Below, one piece after another: positions 10,011 to 18,928 of a DNA stretch of 64,000 nucleotides. The DNA is taken from contig NZ_OY782578.1 of the NCBI RefSeq assembly GCF_963677945.1, forward strand, positions 3,563,258 through 3,627,257, written 5' to 3'. Each line of letters opens with the position of its first letter. Position 1 is the stretch's first letter. A model generated the notes under the pieces. The model saw nothing but the letters and a program-made list of their open reading frames with translations, was not told where the DNA came from and ran no database searches. The position numbers were made by a program, and so were the translations under genes. Source of the DNA: an uncultured Bacteroides sp. (GTDB taxonomy: Bacteria; Bacteroidota; Bacteroidia; Bacteroidales; Bacteroidaceae).

Positions 10011-10079
10011 AATGGATTTTATTTATTGAGCAATAGTTCTCTGTCCATTGAGGAATAAATAAAATCCATTGGCGAATAA
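10011..10079. repeat. Inverted repeat with two arms of the dispersed TTATTC-CCAATGG element
   Basis: Arms 10011-10025 and 10056-10070 are perfect 15-bp inverted copies (AATGGATTTTATTTA). The right arm extended to 10079, read on the - strand, gives TTATTCGCCAATGGATTTTA, matching the tails of the larger repeats at 32371-32486 and 62520-62637. It sits between the convergent sigma and GH65 genes and could form a hairpin for either transcript, though the 30-base loop and lack of a T tract argue against a normal terminator. Confidence 0.6.
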
Positions 10080-10105
10080 AATTCGCTATATAATCAGGCA
10101 TTCTA

Positions 10106-12136
10106 TTATTTTACAATAAAAGTCTTTTTCTCCAATCCAACACCTTTGATTGTCAATGATTTCCAATGGCCAGGCAATAAACCTTTCTTCTGAACAATAC
10201 CTGCAGGAGTAATCTCTAAACCGCCAAATCCCATCATAACAGTTTGCAGAATTCCTCCTGCTCCAGTAATGAAATAAGGATTAGTTCCTCCTTTAGTTTC
10301 AGCAATTACACGGAAAGGAGGATTCAGATTCGGAACATAAGCATCCTTAAAGAAGTGGTAAGCCTTCTCTTTATCACCTAATCTTGCATAAAGAAGAGAG
10401 AAAATAGCCTGCGTCATTGCCGGAGTATCCTTTTCGGGTACACGCACTTCATAGTATTCTAAATCCTTTTTAATTTGTGACGGTGACTGAATAATTCCCA
10501 ACGGATAAGCAAGTAAGTTCACATCTGCCTGTTTTATACCTTCTCCATTATAAGTTTTATGCTCTTTTGTTACTCCATTTTCAAACGTATGAATCATCAG
10601 ATTTTTTGCGACTTCCAGCCACAGACTCTTGACTTTTTCCTGGAGAATACCAGCTGCATTGGCAGCGACTTCAAGATTTATTTGCGCCACTCCATTTGTA
10701 AATGCATCATTATCCACATTTTCGGCCCATTCATCTGCTGCTACAACATTACGGATTTCATATTTACCCTGCTCGTTCTTCTCTACACGATCCAGCCAAA
10801 AATCTGCTGTAGCTCTGATAATTGGGAATCCCTTTTCTTTTAGCCATTCTTTATCCTTTGTTACCAGATAGTAATTCCATGCAGCCAAAGCCACACATCC
10901 GGAAATATGATGTTCAAATGTTCCGGAAAGAGCCCAGACCGGAGTCTCTTCAAAGCCGGAATCTGAACTTTCCCAAGGATACATAGCTCCACGGAATCCG
11001 TGCTCGAATGCATTCTTCTTAGCAGCCTCCAGTCTATAAAAACGATAATCAACAAAAGAACGGGCCATTTCCGGATGAAGTAATAACAAAGCAGGAAACA
11101 TCCATGTATCTGCATCCCAGAAAATATGTCCGTTATATCCTAAACCCGACAATCCCATCGGAGAAATAGAAAGAGCCGATCCCTCTCTAACAAAAGAATA
11201 GAGATGATACATCATATTGTGAATATCCTGTTGAGCTACCGGATCTCCCTCAATTACAATATCACTTTCCCAAAGTTTATTCCACGCTTCCCGATGCTTA
11301 TTCAACAATCGGTCATTACCTTCCAGGCGAGCAAAGATTGTAAGTCGTTCAACTTCATTCAATGGATCCGGATGATAAGCCGAAGTAATAGTTGAACCCA
11401 CTAGTGAAAAATGATATTTTACACCAGCCTTAAGCTCTTTGGTAAACTTCATGGAATGATTGTTACAATTAGGTGTAGAATGAATTATTTGTGGTTCTTC
11501 TCCCCTTTTTTCCGGAAAAATAAAGGACGATGAAGCACATATATTCAACTTCCCTGTAGGACTATAGGCTGAAGATGTAAGCAAGGCTATACTTACATGT
11601 TTGCGATTAATCTGATTATAGAAATTCTTCGAATCCCGAAAAGCCTCTGGTGTTTCAAGTATATTAGCAGCAGTAATAGTAATATCTTTCAATGGAGTAA
11701 TCGTAACATCCAGCATAGCCGAAAAAGGAAGTTGTCTTATAGCCAGATATGAATATTCAACTTTTGCTTCATCTTTGAACATAAAGGAAGAAGTCTGAAT
11801 TCCCTGTTTCATATCCAGTACTTGTTTAAACTGAATTATGTTATTGCTATTCACGCTATTTCCATTTATAGACAATTGCATATTGAGCATATTGAATCCA
11901 TTCAGAAAGTTACTGACTCTTCCACGTCCATATATATCATAACTACCTGCTAGTATAACATTTGAAACCTTTAATGGCTGTGGAGAAGATACCAATCCAA
12001 GCATACCATTGGCCACAGTAACTCCGTAATAATTATCCGGCTGTATGTTATCTGCTTCAACTATCCATGGATTCTGCCCTTTCACATGCGAAATGCATAG
12101 TATTATAGCACCGATTAAAAAACTTATTCTATTCAT
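10106..12136 (-). CDS. Glycoside hydrolase family 65, secreted alpha-glucosidase (kojibiose hydrolase-like)
   Basis: Predicted periplasmic hydrolase of short alpha-glucosides. A signal peptide runs to about residue 20. The (alpha/alpha)6-barrel contains FWDADTWMFP (339-348), the general acid Glu469 in AADEWAENVDNDAF, and Glu613 in AETKGGTNPY, at the position used as general base in the Flavobacterium johnsoniae GH65 alpha-1,2-glucosidase (recalled). In GH65 phosphorylases that site binds phosphate, so hydrolysis is favoured over phosphorolysis. I start at the ATG at 12136; an upstream in-frame start at 12166 would overlap the GH13 gene and add ten residues before the signal sequence. Last gene of the leftward operon. 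Substrate kojibiose, nigerose or trehalose is inference. Confidence 0.85.
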   Translation of the reverse strand: MNRISFLIGAIILCISHVKGQNPWIVEADNIQPDNYYGVTVANGMLGLVSSPQPLKVSNVILAGSYDIYGRGRVSNFLNGFNMLNMQLSINGNSVNSNNIIQFKQVLDMKQGIQTSSFMFKDEAKVEYSYLAIRQLPFSAMLDVTITPLKDITITAANILETPEAFRDSKNFYNQINRKHVSIALLTSSAYSPTGKLNICASSSFIFPEKRGEEPQIIHSTPNCNNHSMKFTKELKAGVKYHFSLVGSTITSAYHPDPLNEVERLTIFARLEGNDRLLNKHREAWNKLWESDIVIEGDPVAQQDIHNMMYHLYSFVREGSALSISPMGLSGLGYNGHIFWDADTWMFPALLLLHPEMARSFVDYRFYRLEAAKKNAFEHGFRGAMYPWESSDSGFEETPVWALSGTFEHHISGCVALAAWNYYLVTKDKEWLKEKGFPIIRATADFWLDRVEKNEQGKYEIRNVVAADEWAENVDNDAFTNGVAQINLEVAANAAGILQEKVKSLWLEVAKNLMIHTFENGVTKEHKTYNGEGIKQADVNLLAYPLGIIQSPSQIKKDLEYYEVRVPEKDTPAMTQAIFSLLYARLGDKEKAYHFFKDAYVPNLNPPFRVIAETKGGTNPYFITGAGGILQTVMMGFGGLEITPAGIVQKKGLLPGHWKSLTIKGVGLEKKTFIVK

Positions 12137-12143
12137 ATTCAAT

Positions 12144-13832
12144 TTAATATATCTGATAAATTCCATAAGAAAGAGGTTCTGCCAAAATTTTCAATTGTTT
12201 GTTTTTATAATCAATCATTTTGTGTTTTGAACTATTCAAAACTGGAAAAACTTTCTGTACAGTTCTGTCATAATCCAAAGATACAGATACGTCCTTTCCT
12301 GACGGATTAATTACAATTATAAAAGCTTCCTTACCTAATCTGCGTTCATAAATCAACGGATATTGATTCTCTTTAGACTGCAAAAATTTTATTTCACCAC
12401 GATTCCCTAGTGCTGCATATTTACCACGCAATGCAATTAACTCTTTGGTAAATAAAAGAAGTGATGAAGGATTCTTTTTTTCCTGTTCAACAGTAGGTCT
12501 ACTTGCAGAAGAATCCAAAGGCAGATAGAGAGAACTACTACTTCCCGATGAAAATCCGGCATTATCTGAACTATCCCATTGCATAGGAGTACGAGAACCA
12601 GCACGATTTCCTTTCGTCAGCAGACTTCCTTCCTTATTGGGTAATCCATCAATAAAACGCATTCCAATCTCGTCTCCATAATAAACCAGAGGAATACCCG
12701 GCAAAGTAATCAGAAAAGTCATCACAGTTTTTAATTGAGGGACAGTGCTCCTTTCGCCGCAACAAGGACGTTGAAAATCATGGTTGGCAGTAGGTACACA
12801 AATATATCCATCATCCCCTGCAGCACTAAGCTGAGTAGTGAGATTCTTAATAAAGAAATCAGGAGAACCATTTCCCTTAATATCAAAATAGCAAGTATCT
12901 CGCCTGTAGGTCCCTGTTTTATTAAAAAACATCGTATCGTATCCGCTGTTTCTCAAATGAATTATGAAATCCATCATAAATCCAACCTTTATGGCCTGTT
13001 GCGGCTTACCCCACTCTGCAAGAAGTATTCCTTTGGGAAATTTATCCTGGAAATGAGTTCTTATCTCAGCCCAAAGATTTGTTGTTTCTTTTAAATCAGG
13101 ATCTTTTTTAACCAATGAACCGGCCATATCAACTCTGAATCCATCACAGCCCATTTCCATCCAGTAATCCATAATATTCATCAGTTCTTTTCGGGTACTT
13201 TGAGGTCCTTCTGCCGTAACAGGCTCTTCCCAGGGACATTTAGGATCTGGTTGCCCGTATCCGTAATTCAAAGCTGGTTGGCAATCAAAGAAGTTCTTCA
13301 TATAAGTTCCGTTTCTTTCAAACTTGCCAGATACAAACTTTTCCGGTTTAATAGTAGAATCATTTGTCCATATATAACGATCAGAATAAGGATTCTTTTC
13401 ATTCTTCTGAGAAGCCTTGAACCAGGATGATTCAATAGAAGTATGTCCAGCCACTAAATCAAGGCAAACCTTCATTTTACGTTTATGAGCTTCATCAAAC
13501 AGACGTTTCAAATCATTGTTCGTTCCATATCGATGAGCAACTTTGTAGAAATCAATCACATCATATCCTGCATCCTGAAAAGCCGATTCAAAGCATGGAT
13601 TAAGCCAGATAACATTACAACCAAGCCACTTTACATAATCAAGCTTTTCAATAATCCCTTGAATATCCCCTATTCCGTCTCCATTGGTATCTTTAAAGCT
13701 CTGAGGATAAATCTGATAAAACACGGCCGTTTTCATCCATTGAGGAAGAGGTTTAAAACTTGCAGCCTGAACAGTTGCAAAACTGCTTAACAAAAGAAAA
13801 ATACTTATTATCGATTTTGTTCTTCTTATCAT
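12144..13832 (-). CDS. GH13 alpha-glucosidase/alpha-amylase family enzyme, exported
   Basis: Retaining alpha-glucan hydrolase with a signal peptide to about residue 23. The four GH13 regions are visible: region I DLVAGHTS (125-132), region II GFRVDMAG with nucleophile Asp235, region III LLAEWGKP with acid/base Glu273, and region IV TANHDFQ with Asp352. The N-terminal QIYPQSFKDTNGDGIGD is typical of oligo-glucosidases; GDGIGDIQG is the calcium-binding loop of that subgroup. Region I has Gly where most GH13 enzymes have Asn before the His, a subgroup variant. It is separated from GH65 by only 7 bases and lies downstream of susC and susD beyond a hairpin. Likely releases glucose from imported maltooligosaccharides or isomaltooligosaccharides; exact linkage unknown. 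Confidence 0.9.
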   Translation of the reverse strand: MIRRTKSIISIFLLLSSFATVQAASFKPLPQWMKTAVFYQIYPQSFKDTNGDGIGDIQGIIEKLDYVKWLGCNVIWLNPCFESAFQDAGYDVIDFYKVAHRYGTNNDLKRLFDEAHKRKMKVCLDLVAGHTSIESSWFKASQKNEKNPYSDRYIWTNDSTIKPEKFVSGKFERNGTYMKNFFDCQPALNYGYGQPDPKCPWEEPVTAEGPQSTRKELMNIMDYWMEMGCDGFRVDMAGSLVKKDPDLKETTNLWAEIRTHFQDKFPKGILLAEWGKPQQAIKVGFMMDFIIHLRNSGYDTMFFNKTGTYRRDTCYFDIKGNGSPDFFIKNLTTQLSAAGDDGYICVPTANHDFQRPCCGERSTVPQLKTVMTFLITLPGIPLVYYGDEIGMRFIDGLPNKEGSLLTKGNRAGSRTPMQWDSSDNAGFSSGSSSSLYLPLDSSASRPTVEQEKKNPSSLLLFTKELIALRGKYAALGNRGEIKFLQSKENQYPLIYERRLGKEAFIIVINPSGKDVSVSLDYDRTVQKVFPVLNSSKHKMIDYKNKQLKILAEPLSYGIYQIY

Positions 13833-13860
13833 TAGTACACAATTTATAAATAGTTAAGTA

Positions 13861-13899
13861 AAAAAGACCTCATCCTTTTTTACCGAATGAGGCCTTTTT
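13861..13899 (-). terminator. Hairpin/terminator between susD and the GH13 gene
   Basis: A 13-bp stem (13861-13873 with 13887-13899) with one G-T pair and a T6 tract on the - strand. It lies between the end of susD (13918) and the GH13 start (13832), so it would reduce readthrough from susCD into the enzyme genes. Confidence 0.75.
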
Positions 13900-13917
13900 A
13901 TGTGAATGGTTAGGTTA

Positions 13918-15482
13918 TTAGAGAGCTTCGCTATACCCAGGATTCTGAGTCAGTTCCGGATTAGCTTCAAGAGCCGACAATGGAATTGGCAACAGAATTT
14001 TATAAGTAGGTGTTTCTAGTTTCTGATAGCGACTATTGCAATATTTGCCAAAACGGACAAGATCATTACGACGTGAAGGACCATCCCAGTAAAACTCATA
14101 AGCTCTTTCATTCATAAGCTTATCAAGAGAAGTTCCGAAGCTGAGTAAGTCTTCACATTTCGTTTACTTCTTACAGCGTTGATATCATTTACAGCCGTAG
14201 CATCACCCTTACGGAATTTAGCTTCTGCTCTCATCAGATAAACATCTGCAAGACGATAATATTGAAAATCATTTTCACTACTGCTGGCATAAGTTGAAGT
14301 TGGATCGGGCGCATATTTAATAACTCGTGCTCCCTGAGCCTCTGATGAATTCTGAACACTAAATTCTGGTGTAAAAATCAAAGGCAAACCAGTACGGGTT
14401 TTCAAAGCAGTACCATCAGGTCCATATTGCTGTCCTACAAGAATACCCAGATTAAATCCAACCTGACTCTTCAATCTTGAATCCTGATAACGAGGATCTG
14501 TTACATCCCATATACTCAAGAAATCAGGAGTAGTACAACAACCATTCCACATATTCTTAAAGCTACCAAATGTCTGATTATAATGCAAAGTGATATTCAG
14601 CCATGGAATACCGCCAAGTCCCACTGAACTATTAAAAGGAATTGGTAATATTGATTCTGTCTGATCTGAATAAGTTTCGTTCTTTGCAAGATAAAGTTTC
14701 CAGAAATCATCAGCCAAAGTATACTTACCAGAGCCAATAATATCATCACACAAAGAAATGACTTCATCCCATTTTGCAGTACCATCACTGAACGTTGGTG
14801 CAGTACCGGTATATACCTGATAATTGAGGTAAACTTTAGCTAACAACATCTGGGCAGCAGCCTTGGTTACTCGTCCGTAAGGCACATCTCCTTTTTGTTT
14901 CAAAACCGGGATAACATCATTCAGTTCGGCAATCAATCTTTCCAACGCTTTCGGACGATCTAATATCTGTGGAGATTTTGAATAATCCAGTTCCTCATAT
15001 TCTCTGAATGGGAAATGACCAAAGCAATCCATCAGATGATACATGCAAAGAGCTCTTACAAATTTAGCCTCAGCCATATATCCTTTAATTTCATCAGTCT
15101 GTTCCAGTTTTGATAAATATTGCATGGCTATATTACACTTTGTAATACCTAGCATAAAGCTATTCCATGTATTTTTAATGTAACCGTTTTTACTGTCATA
15201 ATCATGTGTAAAAAGAGTACGGTAATCAGCATTATTCCAGTCGGTACCACGAGTAGGAAAAACCATCTCATCGGTTAAACTTTCCATAACCAGCCACACT
15301 CCTGAGCGACTTTGTAAATCTCGCAGGTATGCGTAAGCCGGTGCAATAAGCATCTGTGCATTTTCGCTGTCAGATACAATTGTAGAACCATCCTGTTCAT
15401 TCAAAATTTCCTCTTTCAAGTCTGTACAAGAGGTTGCCATCAACATCAAAGCCGAGGCGAATATTATACTAATTCGTTTCAT
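13918..15482 (-). pseudogene. SusD-family surface glycan-binding lipoprotein, split by a frameshift
   Basis: Outer-membrane lipoprotein that caps the SusC channel and binds glycan. Signal sequence with lipobox ATSC (Cys19), then the SusD TPR scaffold (YAYLRDLQSRSGVWL; KAAAQMLLAKVYLNYQ; YYRLADVYLMRAEAKFRKGD). The main frame ends at about 14112 just after KTYSASELLL. The remaining conserved C-terminus (DKLMNERAYEFYWDG to LTQNPGY) continues in another frame to 13918. The total of 1565 bases is one short of a multiple of three, and one added base near 14124-14137 restores an uninterrupted product of about 521 aa. So it is a one-base deletion, real or a sequencing error; all conserved blocks are otherwise intact and codon use is normal, which suggests a recent event. 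Confidence 0.88.
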
Positions 15483-15502
15483 AATTATTCAATTGATAAA
15501 GG

Positions 15503-18500
15503 TTAGAAATCCATTGTAACACCCAGACTAAAACTTCTTGCCATTGGATAAGTAGTCCACCCAATACCCAAAGAAGGAACACCATTAGATGTATGAGCAG
15601 CATTTACTTCAGGGTCATATCCCGAATAACCGGTAAGTACAAACAGATTATTGGCAGTAGCATATACTCTTAAATTAGAAATCCATTTACTCTTTTTCAT
15701 ATTAAATGTATATCCAAGATTTGCACTGGCCAATCGTAAAAAAGAACCATCCTCTATGTATCGGCTAGAGTAGTCTAATACATTATCTAAAGATTCGGGC
15801 AAAGTAGTTGCATGAACCGTTGTATTGAAACCTTTAGAAAAAAGACTTAACTGATCAATCACATTAGCCAGGTTATTATAAATGTCATTACCAACAACAC
15901 CATTGAAGAATAGGCCCAAATCAAAACGTTTCCATGAGAAACTGGTATTGAAATTGAAAGTAAAATCAGGTTGTGCATTTCCAATGCATTTTTCTACTTT
16001 ATTACCATTTTCATCCAATTCATATAAACTTTTTCCGTTTTCATCAAATCCAAGGAAATTATATCCCCAGAAAGTTCCGATAGGGTAACCGCTTTTGATA
16101 ATCTGAGAAGAAAACCCTGTGATACCAGGTCCACTTGGACTACCTGTCGTGATATAAGACATTGGAAGATCTTTCACTTTGTTTTTAATGGTTGAGAAGT
16201 TACCACCTAAGGTCCAGTTAAAATCTTTATTAGCAAGAAGAACTCCATTAAGTCCTATTTCAAGACCTTTATTTTCAATTTTCATATTCGGTACATTCGA
16301 CCATACTTTTGTTGTTGGAGCTGGTGAAACAGAATAAACTTCCAGCAACACATCTTTTGTTGTTTTAGAAAACACATCAATGGTTCCGCTCAAGCGACCT
16401 TTCAATACAGAAAAATCAACTCCAAGGTCAACTTGTTCAGTCTTCTCCCATTTAAGATTTGGATTAGGCGTACGAGTCAATGTGATACCAGGAACAACTG
16501 TTGATCCACCATTCAGGATAGCGCCACTGGTACTACCTAAAAGCATTTGAGATATCTTATTCGGAATTTCCTGGTTACCAGTAATACCCCAGCTTAATCT
16601 TAGTTTCAGATTCTCGAAAACATTCAGTTTCTTAATAAAATTCTCTTCACTCATTCTCCATGCAAGTGCAGCAGATGGGAAATAACCATATTTATTATTT
16701 TCTCCAAACTTAGTAGAACCATCGGCACGGAAGTTTACTGTAAGCAAATACTTGTCCAGTAATCCATAATTCACACGGCCAAAGAACGACTGAAGTTCAT
16801 TAACTGTAATTCCGGAAGTGCTGGTTACCTGCTTGTTCTTTCCATAAGAAAGATCATACAGATAATCAATATTATCGACAGTAAAGCCGGTTTCAGACAT
16901 ACCATAATAATAGTTGCGGAATTTTTGATAAGAATGTCCTCCTAATAAATTGAAAGAATGCTTCTTTGCCAGATTAAAATTATAGGTCAGATAATTTTCA
17001 ATCAGGAAATTACCAGCTTCAACATTATTTATATCAGCAGTACCGTTATCAGTCAGATAAATCAAGGATTTATCCTGAGTTACTTTGCGTGTAGCCTTTG
17101 TCTGATCTAAAGCCACATTCATTTTGTATTTTAGATCTTTCAAAATAGTCAAAGTTCCGGTTACATTAGCCAGAATACGATCTGTCTGCGTTTTATCATT
17201 AGTAAGATTAAGCATAGCCACCGGGTTACGCACATCTTTACTCTTCTGATAATAAGTACCATCACTATTATATACAGGATAAGTAGGGTTTAACTTTAAT
17301 GCAGAGAGCAAAAGGTCGCCTTCGTAGCCACCAGTTTCACCAATAGGTGCACGTTGGTCAAGGTTTCTACTAGCCATCAAACTCGCTTCAATCAACAAAC
17401 GGTCATTAAATGTTTTCTGACTAGCAGAAAAACGCCCGGTGTACTTTTCCATTCCCGTTCTTTTAATAATACCTTCCTGATCCTGATAACCTAATGAAGC
17501 GCGGTAGTTACCATTTTTACCTCCACCACTTATGGAGAGATTATGGTTAGAAGAAACAGCAGTACGGAAAATCTCATCCTGCCAATTAGTATTCGCTTTG
17601 CCATCTTCAATTGAAGTCAGCCCCTTTTCTGCTGCAAATGCACGAAATTGTGCTGCAGAAAGAACCGGATATTGTTCAGGCAAACTAGATACACTTACGT
17701 ATCCTGAATAAGAAACTTTAGCAGCGCCTTCTTTTCCTTTTTTAGTTGTTACGATAATGACACCATTGGCACCACGAGCACCATAGATAGCAGTAGCTGA
17801 AGCATCTTTAAGTACATCAATAGACTCTATATCATCCGGATTCAGGAAGTTCAAAGGATTTTTCTTACTAGTATCACCAACTCCAGAAATACTAGCTCCA
17901 CTTGGTTGTTGATCATCAGATACATTCAAAGGAACACCATCCACTACATAAAGAGGATCTTGTCCTGAACGGATTGAATTCGATCCACGAACACGAACTG
18001 TTGCACCACCTCCAGGCTCACCACCATTGTTGGTAATATTAACACCAGCAACTCTACCCTGAATCAATTGAGAAGGTGCAGTAACCAACCCCACATTGAA
18101 ATCTTTCGATTTTAGGGTAGACACAGATCCGGTAAGATCATTCTTCTTCACCGTACCGTAACCCACCACTACTACTTCATTCAGGTTTTCAGCCTCACTC
18201 ACCATCTTCACATTCAGCATTTTCTGAGCCTGAAGTTCCATTTTTGTAAATCCGATATAACTAAAAACCAGTCTTGTGTTCTGTCCCGGAACACTTAAAG
18301 TGTATTTACCGTCAATATCAGTAATAGTACCCTGTGATGTACCCTTAACAAGAATACTTACACCAATCAATGGTTCTCCTGTTTCATCGGTTATTTTACC
18401 ATTTACGGTAAAAGCGCCGATTTGTTTCTGACCGTTTTTATTATTCTTATTGAAAACAACAATCTGATGATCGGAAATTTCATAATCAACAGTAGTGCCT

Positions 18501-18811
18501 TTCAATAAACGATCTAATACAGTACGAATAGGTTCATCTTTAGCTTCAACAGAAACTTTCTGATTCAGATTAACCGTTTCACTGTTATAAATAAAAACGA
18601 ACTTACTTTTCTTCTCAATTTCAAGAAAAGCCTCTTTAATAGTCTTGTTCTTTATTGAAATAGTTATGTTGTCACCAAGCGTGACATTAACAGACTCCCT
18701 AGCCTGCACTTTGGCAGTATTTACTACAAGAGAACAGGCAATTAAGCATATTAAAAGTAGATTATTAAAAATAATATGCTTATAATTGCATAAAAAATTA
18801 AGATGTTTCAT
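15503..18811 (-). CDS. SusC-family TonB-dependent outer-membrane transporter with STN signalling domain
   Basis: Imports oligosaccharides across the outer membrane using TonB energy. Order of parts: signal peptide (to about 37), secretin/TonB N-terminal STN domain (about 45-120, IKNKTIKEAFLEIEKKSKF), carboxypeptidase-regulatory-like domain (about 133-210), the LNEVVVVGYGT motif opening the plug (about 213-340), then the 22-strand barrel ending in SLGVTMDF. Length 1102 aa is normal and the frame is intact. The STN domain marks it as a transducer that contacts a FecR-type anti-sigma factor; that gene lies directly upstream. susD follows after 20 bases. Substrate inferred from the downstream GH13 and GH65: alpha-glucooligosaccharides. 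Confidence 0.95.
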   Translation of the reverse strand: MKHLNFLCNYKHIIFNNLLLICLIACSLVVNTAKVQARESVNVTLGDNITISIKNKTIKEAFLEIEKKSKFVFIYNSETVNLNQKVSVEAKDEPIRTVLDRLLKGTTVDYEISDHQIVVFNKNNKNGQKQIGAFTVNGKITDETGEPLIGVSILVKGTSQGTITDIDGKYTLSVPGQNTRLVFSYIGFTKMELQAQKMLNVKMVSEAENLNEVVVVGYGTVKKNDLTGSVSTLKSKDFNVGLVTAPSQLIQGRVAGVNITNNGGEPGGGATVRVRGSNSIRSGQDPLYVVDGVPLNVSDDQQPSGASISGVGDTSKKNPLNFLNPDDIESIDVLKDASATAIYGARGANGVIIVTTKKGKEGAAKVSYSGYVSVSSLPEQYPVLSAAQFRAFAAEKGLTSIEDGKANTNWQDEIFRTAVSSNHNLSISGGGKNGNYRASLGYQDQEGIIKRTGMEKYTGRFSASQKTFNDRLLIEASLMASRNLDQRAPIGETGGYEGDLLLSALKLNPTYPVYNSDGTYYQKSKDVRNPVAMLNLTNDKTQTDRILANVTGTLTILKDLKYKMNVALDQTKATRKVTQDKSLIYLTDNGTADINNVEAGNFLIENYLTYNFNLAKKHSFNLLGGHSYQKFRNYYYGMSETGFTVDNIDYLYDLSYGKNKQVTSTSGITVNELQSFFGRVNYGLLDKYLLTVNFRADGSTKFGENNKYGYFPSAALAWRMSEENFIKKLNVFENLKLRLSWGITGNQEIPNKISQMLLGSTSGAILNGGSTVVPGITLTRTPNPNLKWEKTEQVDLGVDFSVLKGRLSGTIDVFSKTTKDVLLEVYSVSPAPTTKVWSNVPNMKIENKGLEIGLNGVLLANKDFNWTLGGNFSTIKNKVKDLPMSYITTGSPSGPGITGFSSQIIKSGYPIGTFWGYNFLGFDENGKSLYELDENGNKVEKCIGNAQPDFTFNFNTSFSWKRFDLGLFFNGVVGNDIYNNLANVIDQLSLFSKGFNTTVHATTLPESLDNVLDYSSRYIEDGSFLRLASANLGYTFNMKKSKWISNLRVYATANNLFVLTGYSGYDPEVNAAHTSNGVPSLGIGWTTYPMARSFSLGVTMDF

Positions 18812-18864
18812 TCTTAAAAGATTTTGGTTAGTTCAATAATTCCATTATTACAATCAAAGTCCGG

Positions 18865-18899
18865 GCTGAGAGATACCGCGAATATCTCTCAGCTTTTTT
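18865..18899. other. Hairpin between fecR and susC
   Basis: Perfect 11-bp inverted repeat GCTGAGAGATA (18865-18875) and TATCTCTCAGC (18883-18893), with T6 on the + strand at 18894-18899. No gene on the + strand ends here; it is the untranslated gap of a leftward transcript, where the hairpin is followed by CCGGAC, not U. It may mark the 5' boundary of a separately initiated susC transcript or an RNA processing/pausing site. Confidence 0.55.
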
Positions 18900-18928
18900 G
18901 TGTTTTTACTCTTTTCACATAATTAGTT

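Noticed and set aside
13918-14115. A separate 65-residue gene starting MNERAYEFYWDG
   Set aside because: It is the C-terminus of SusD in another frame; the internal Met is not a start.
18860-18900. Possible TPP riboswitch because of CTGAGAGATACC
   Set aside because: That word is one arm of a plain perfect hairpin; the rest of the thi-box (upstream GGGG and downstream ACCTGATC) is absent, and no thiamine gene follows.
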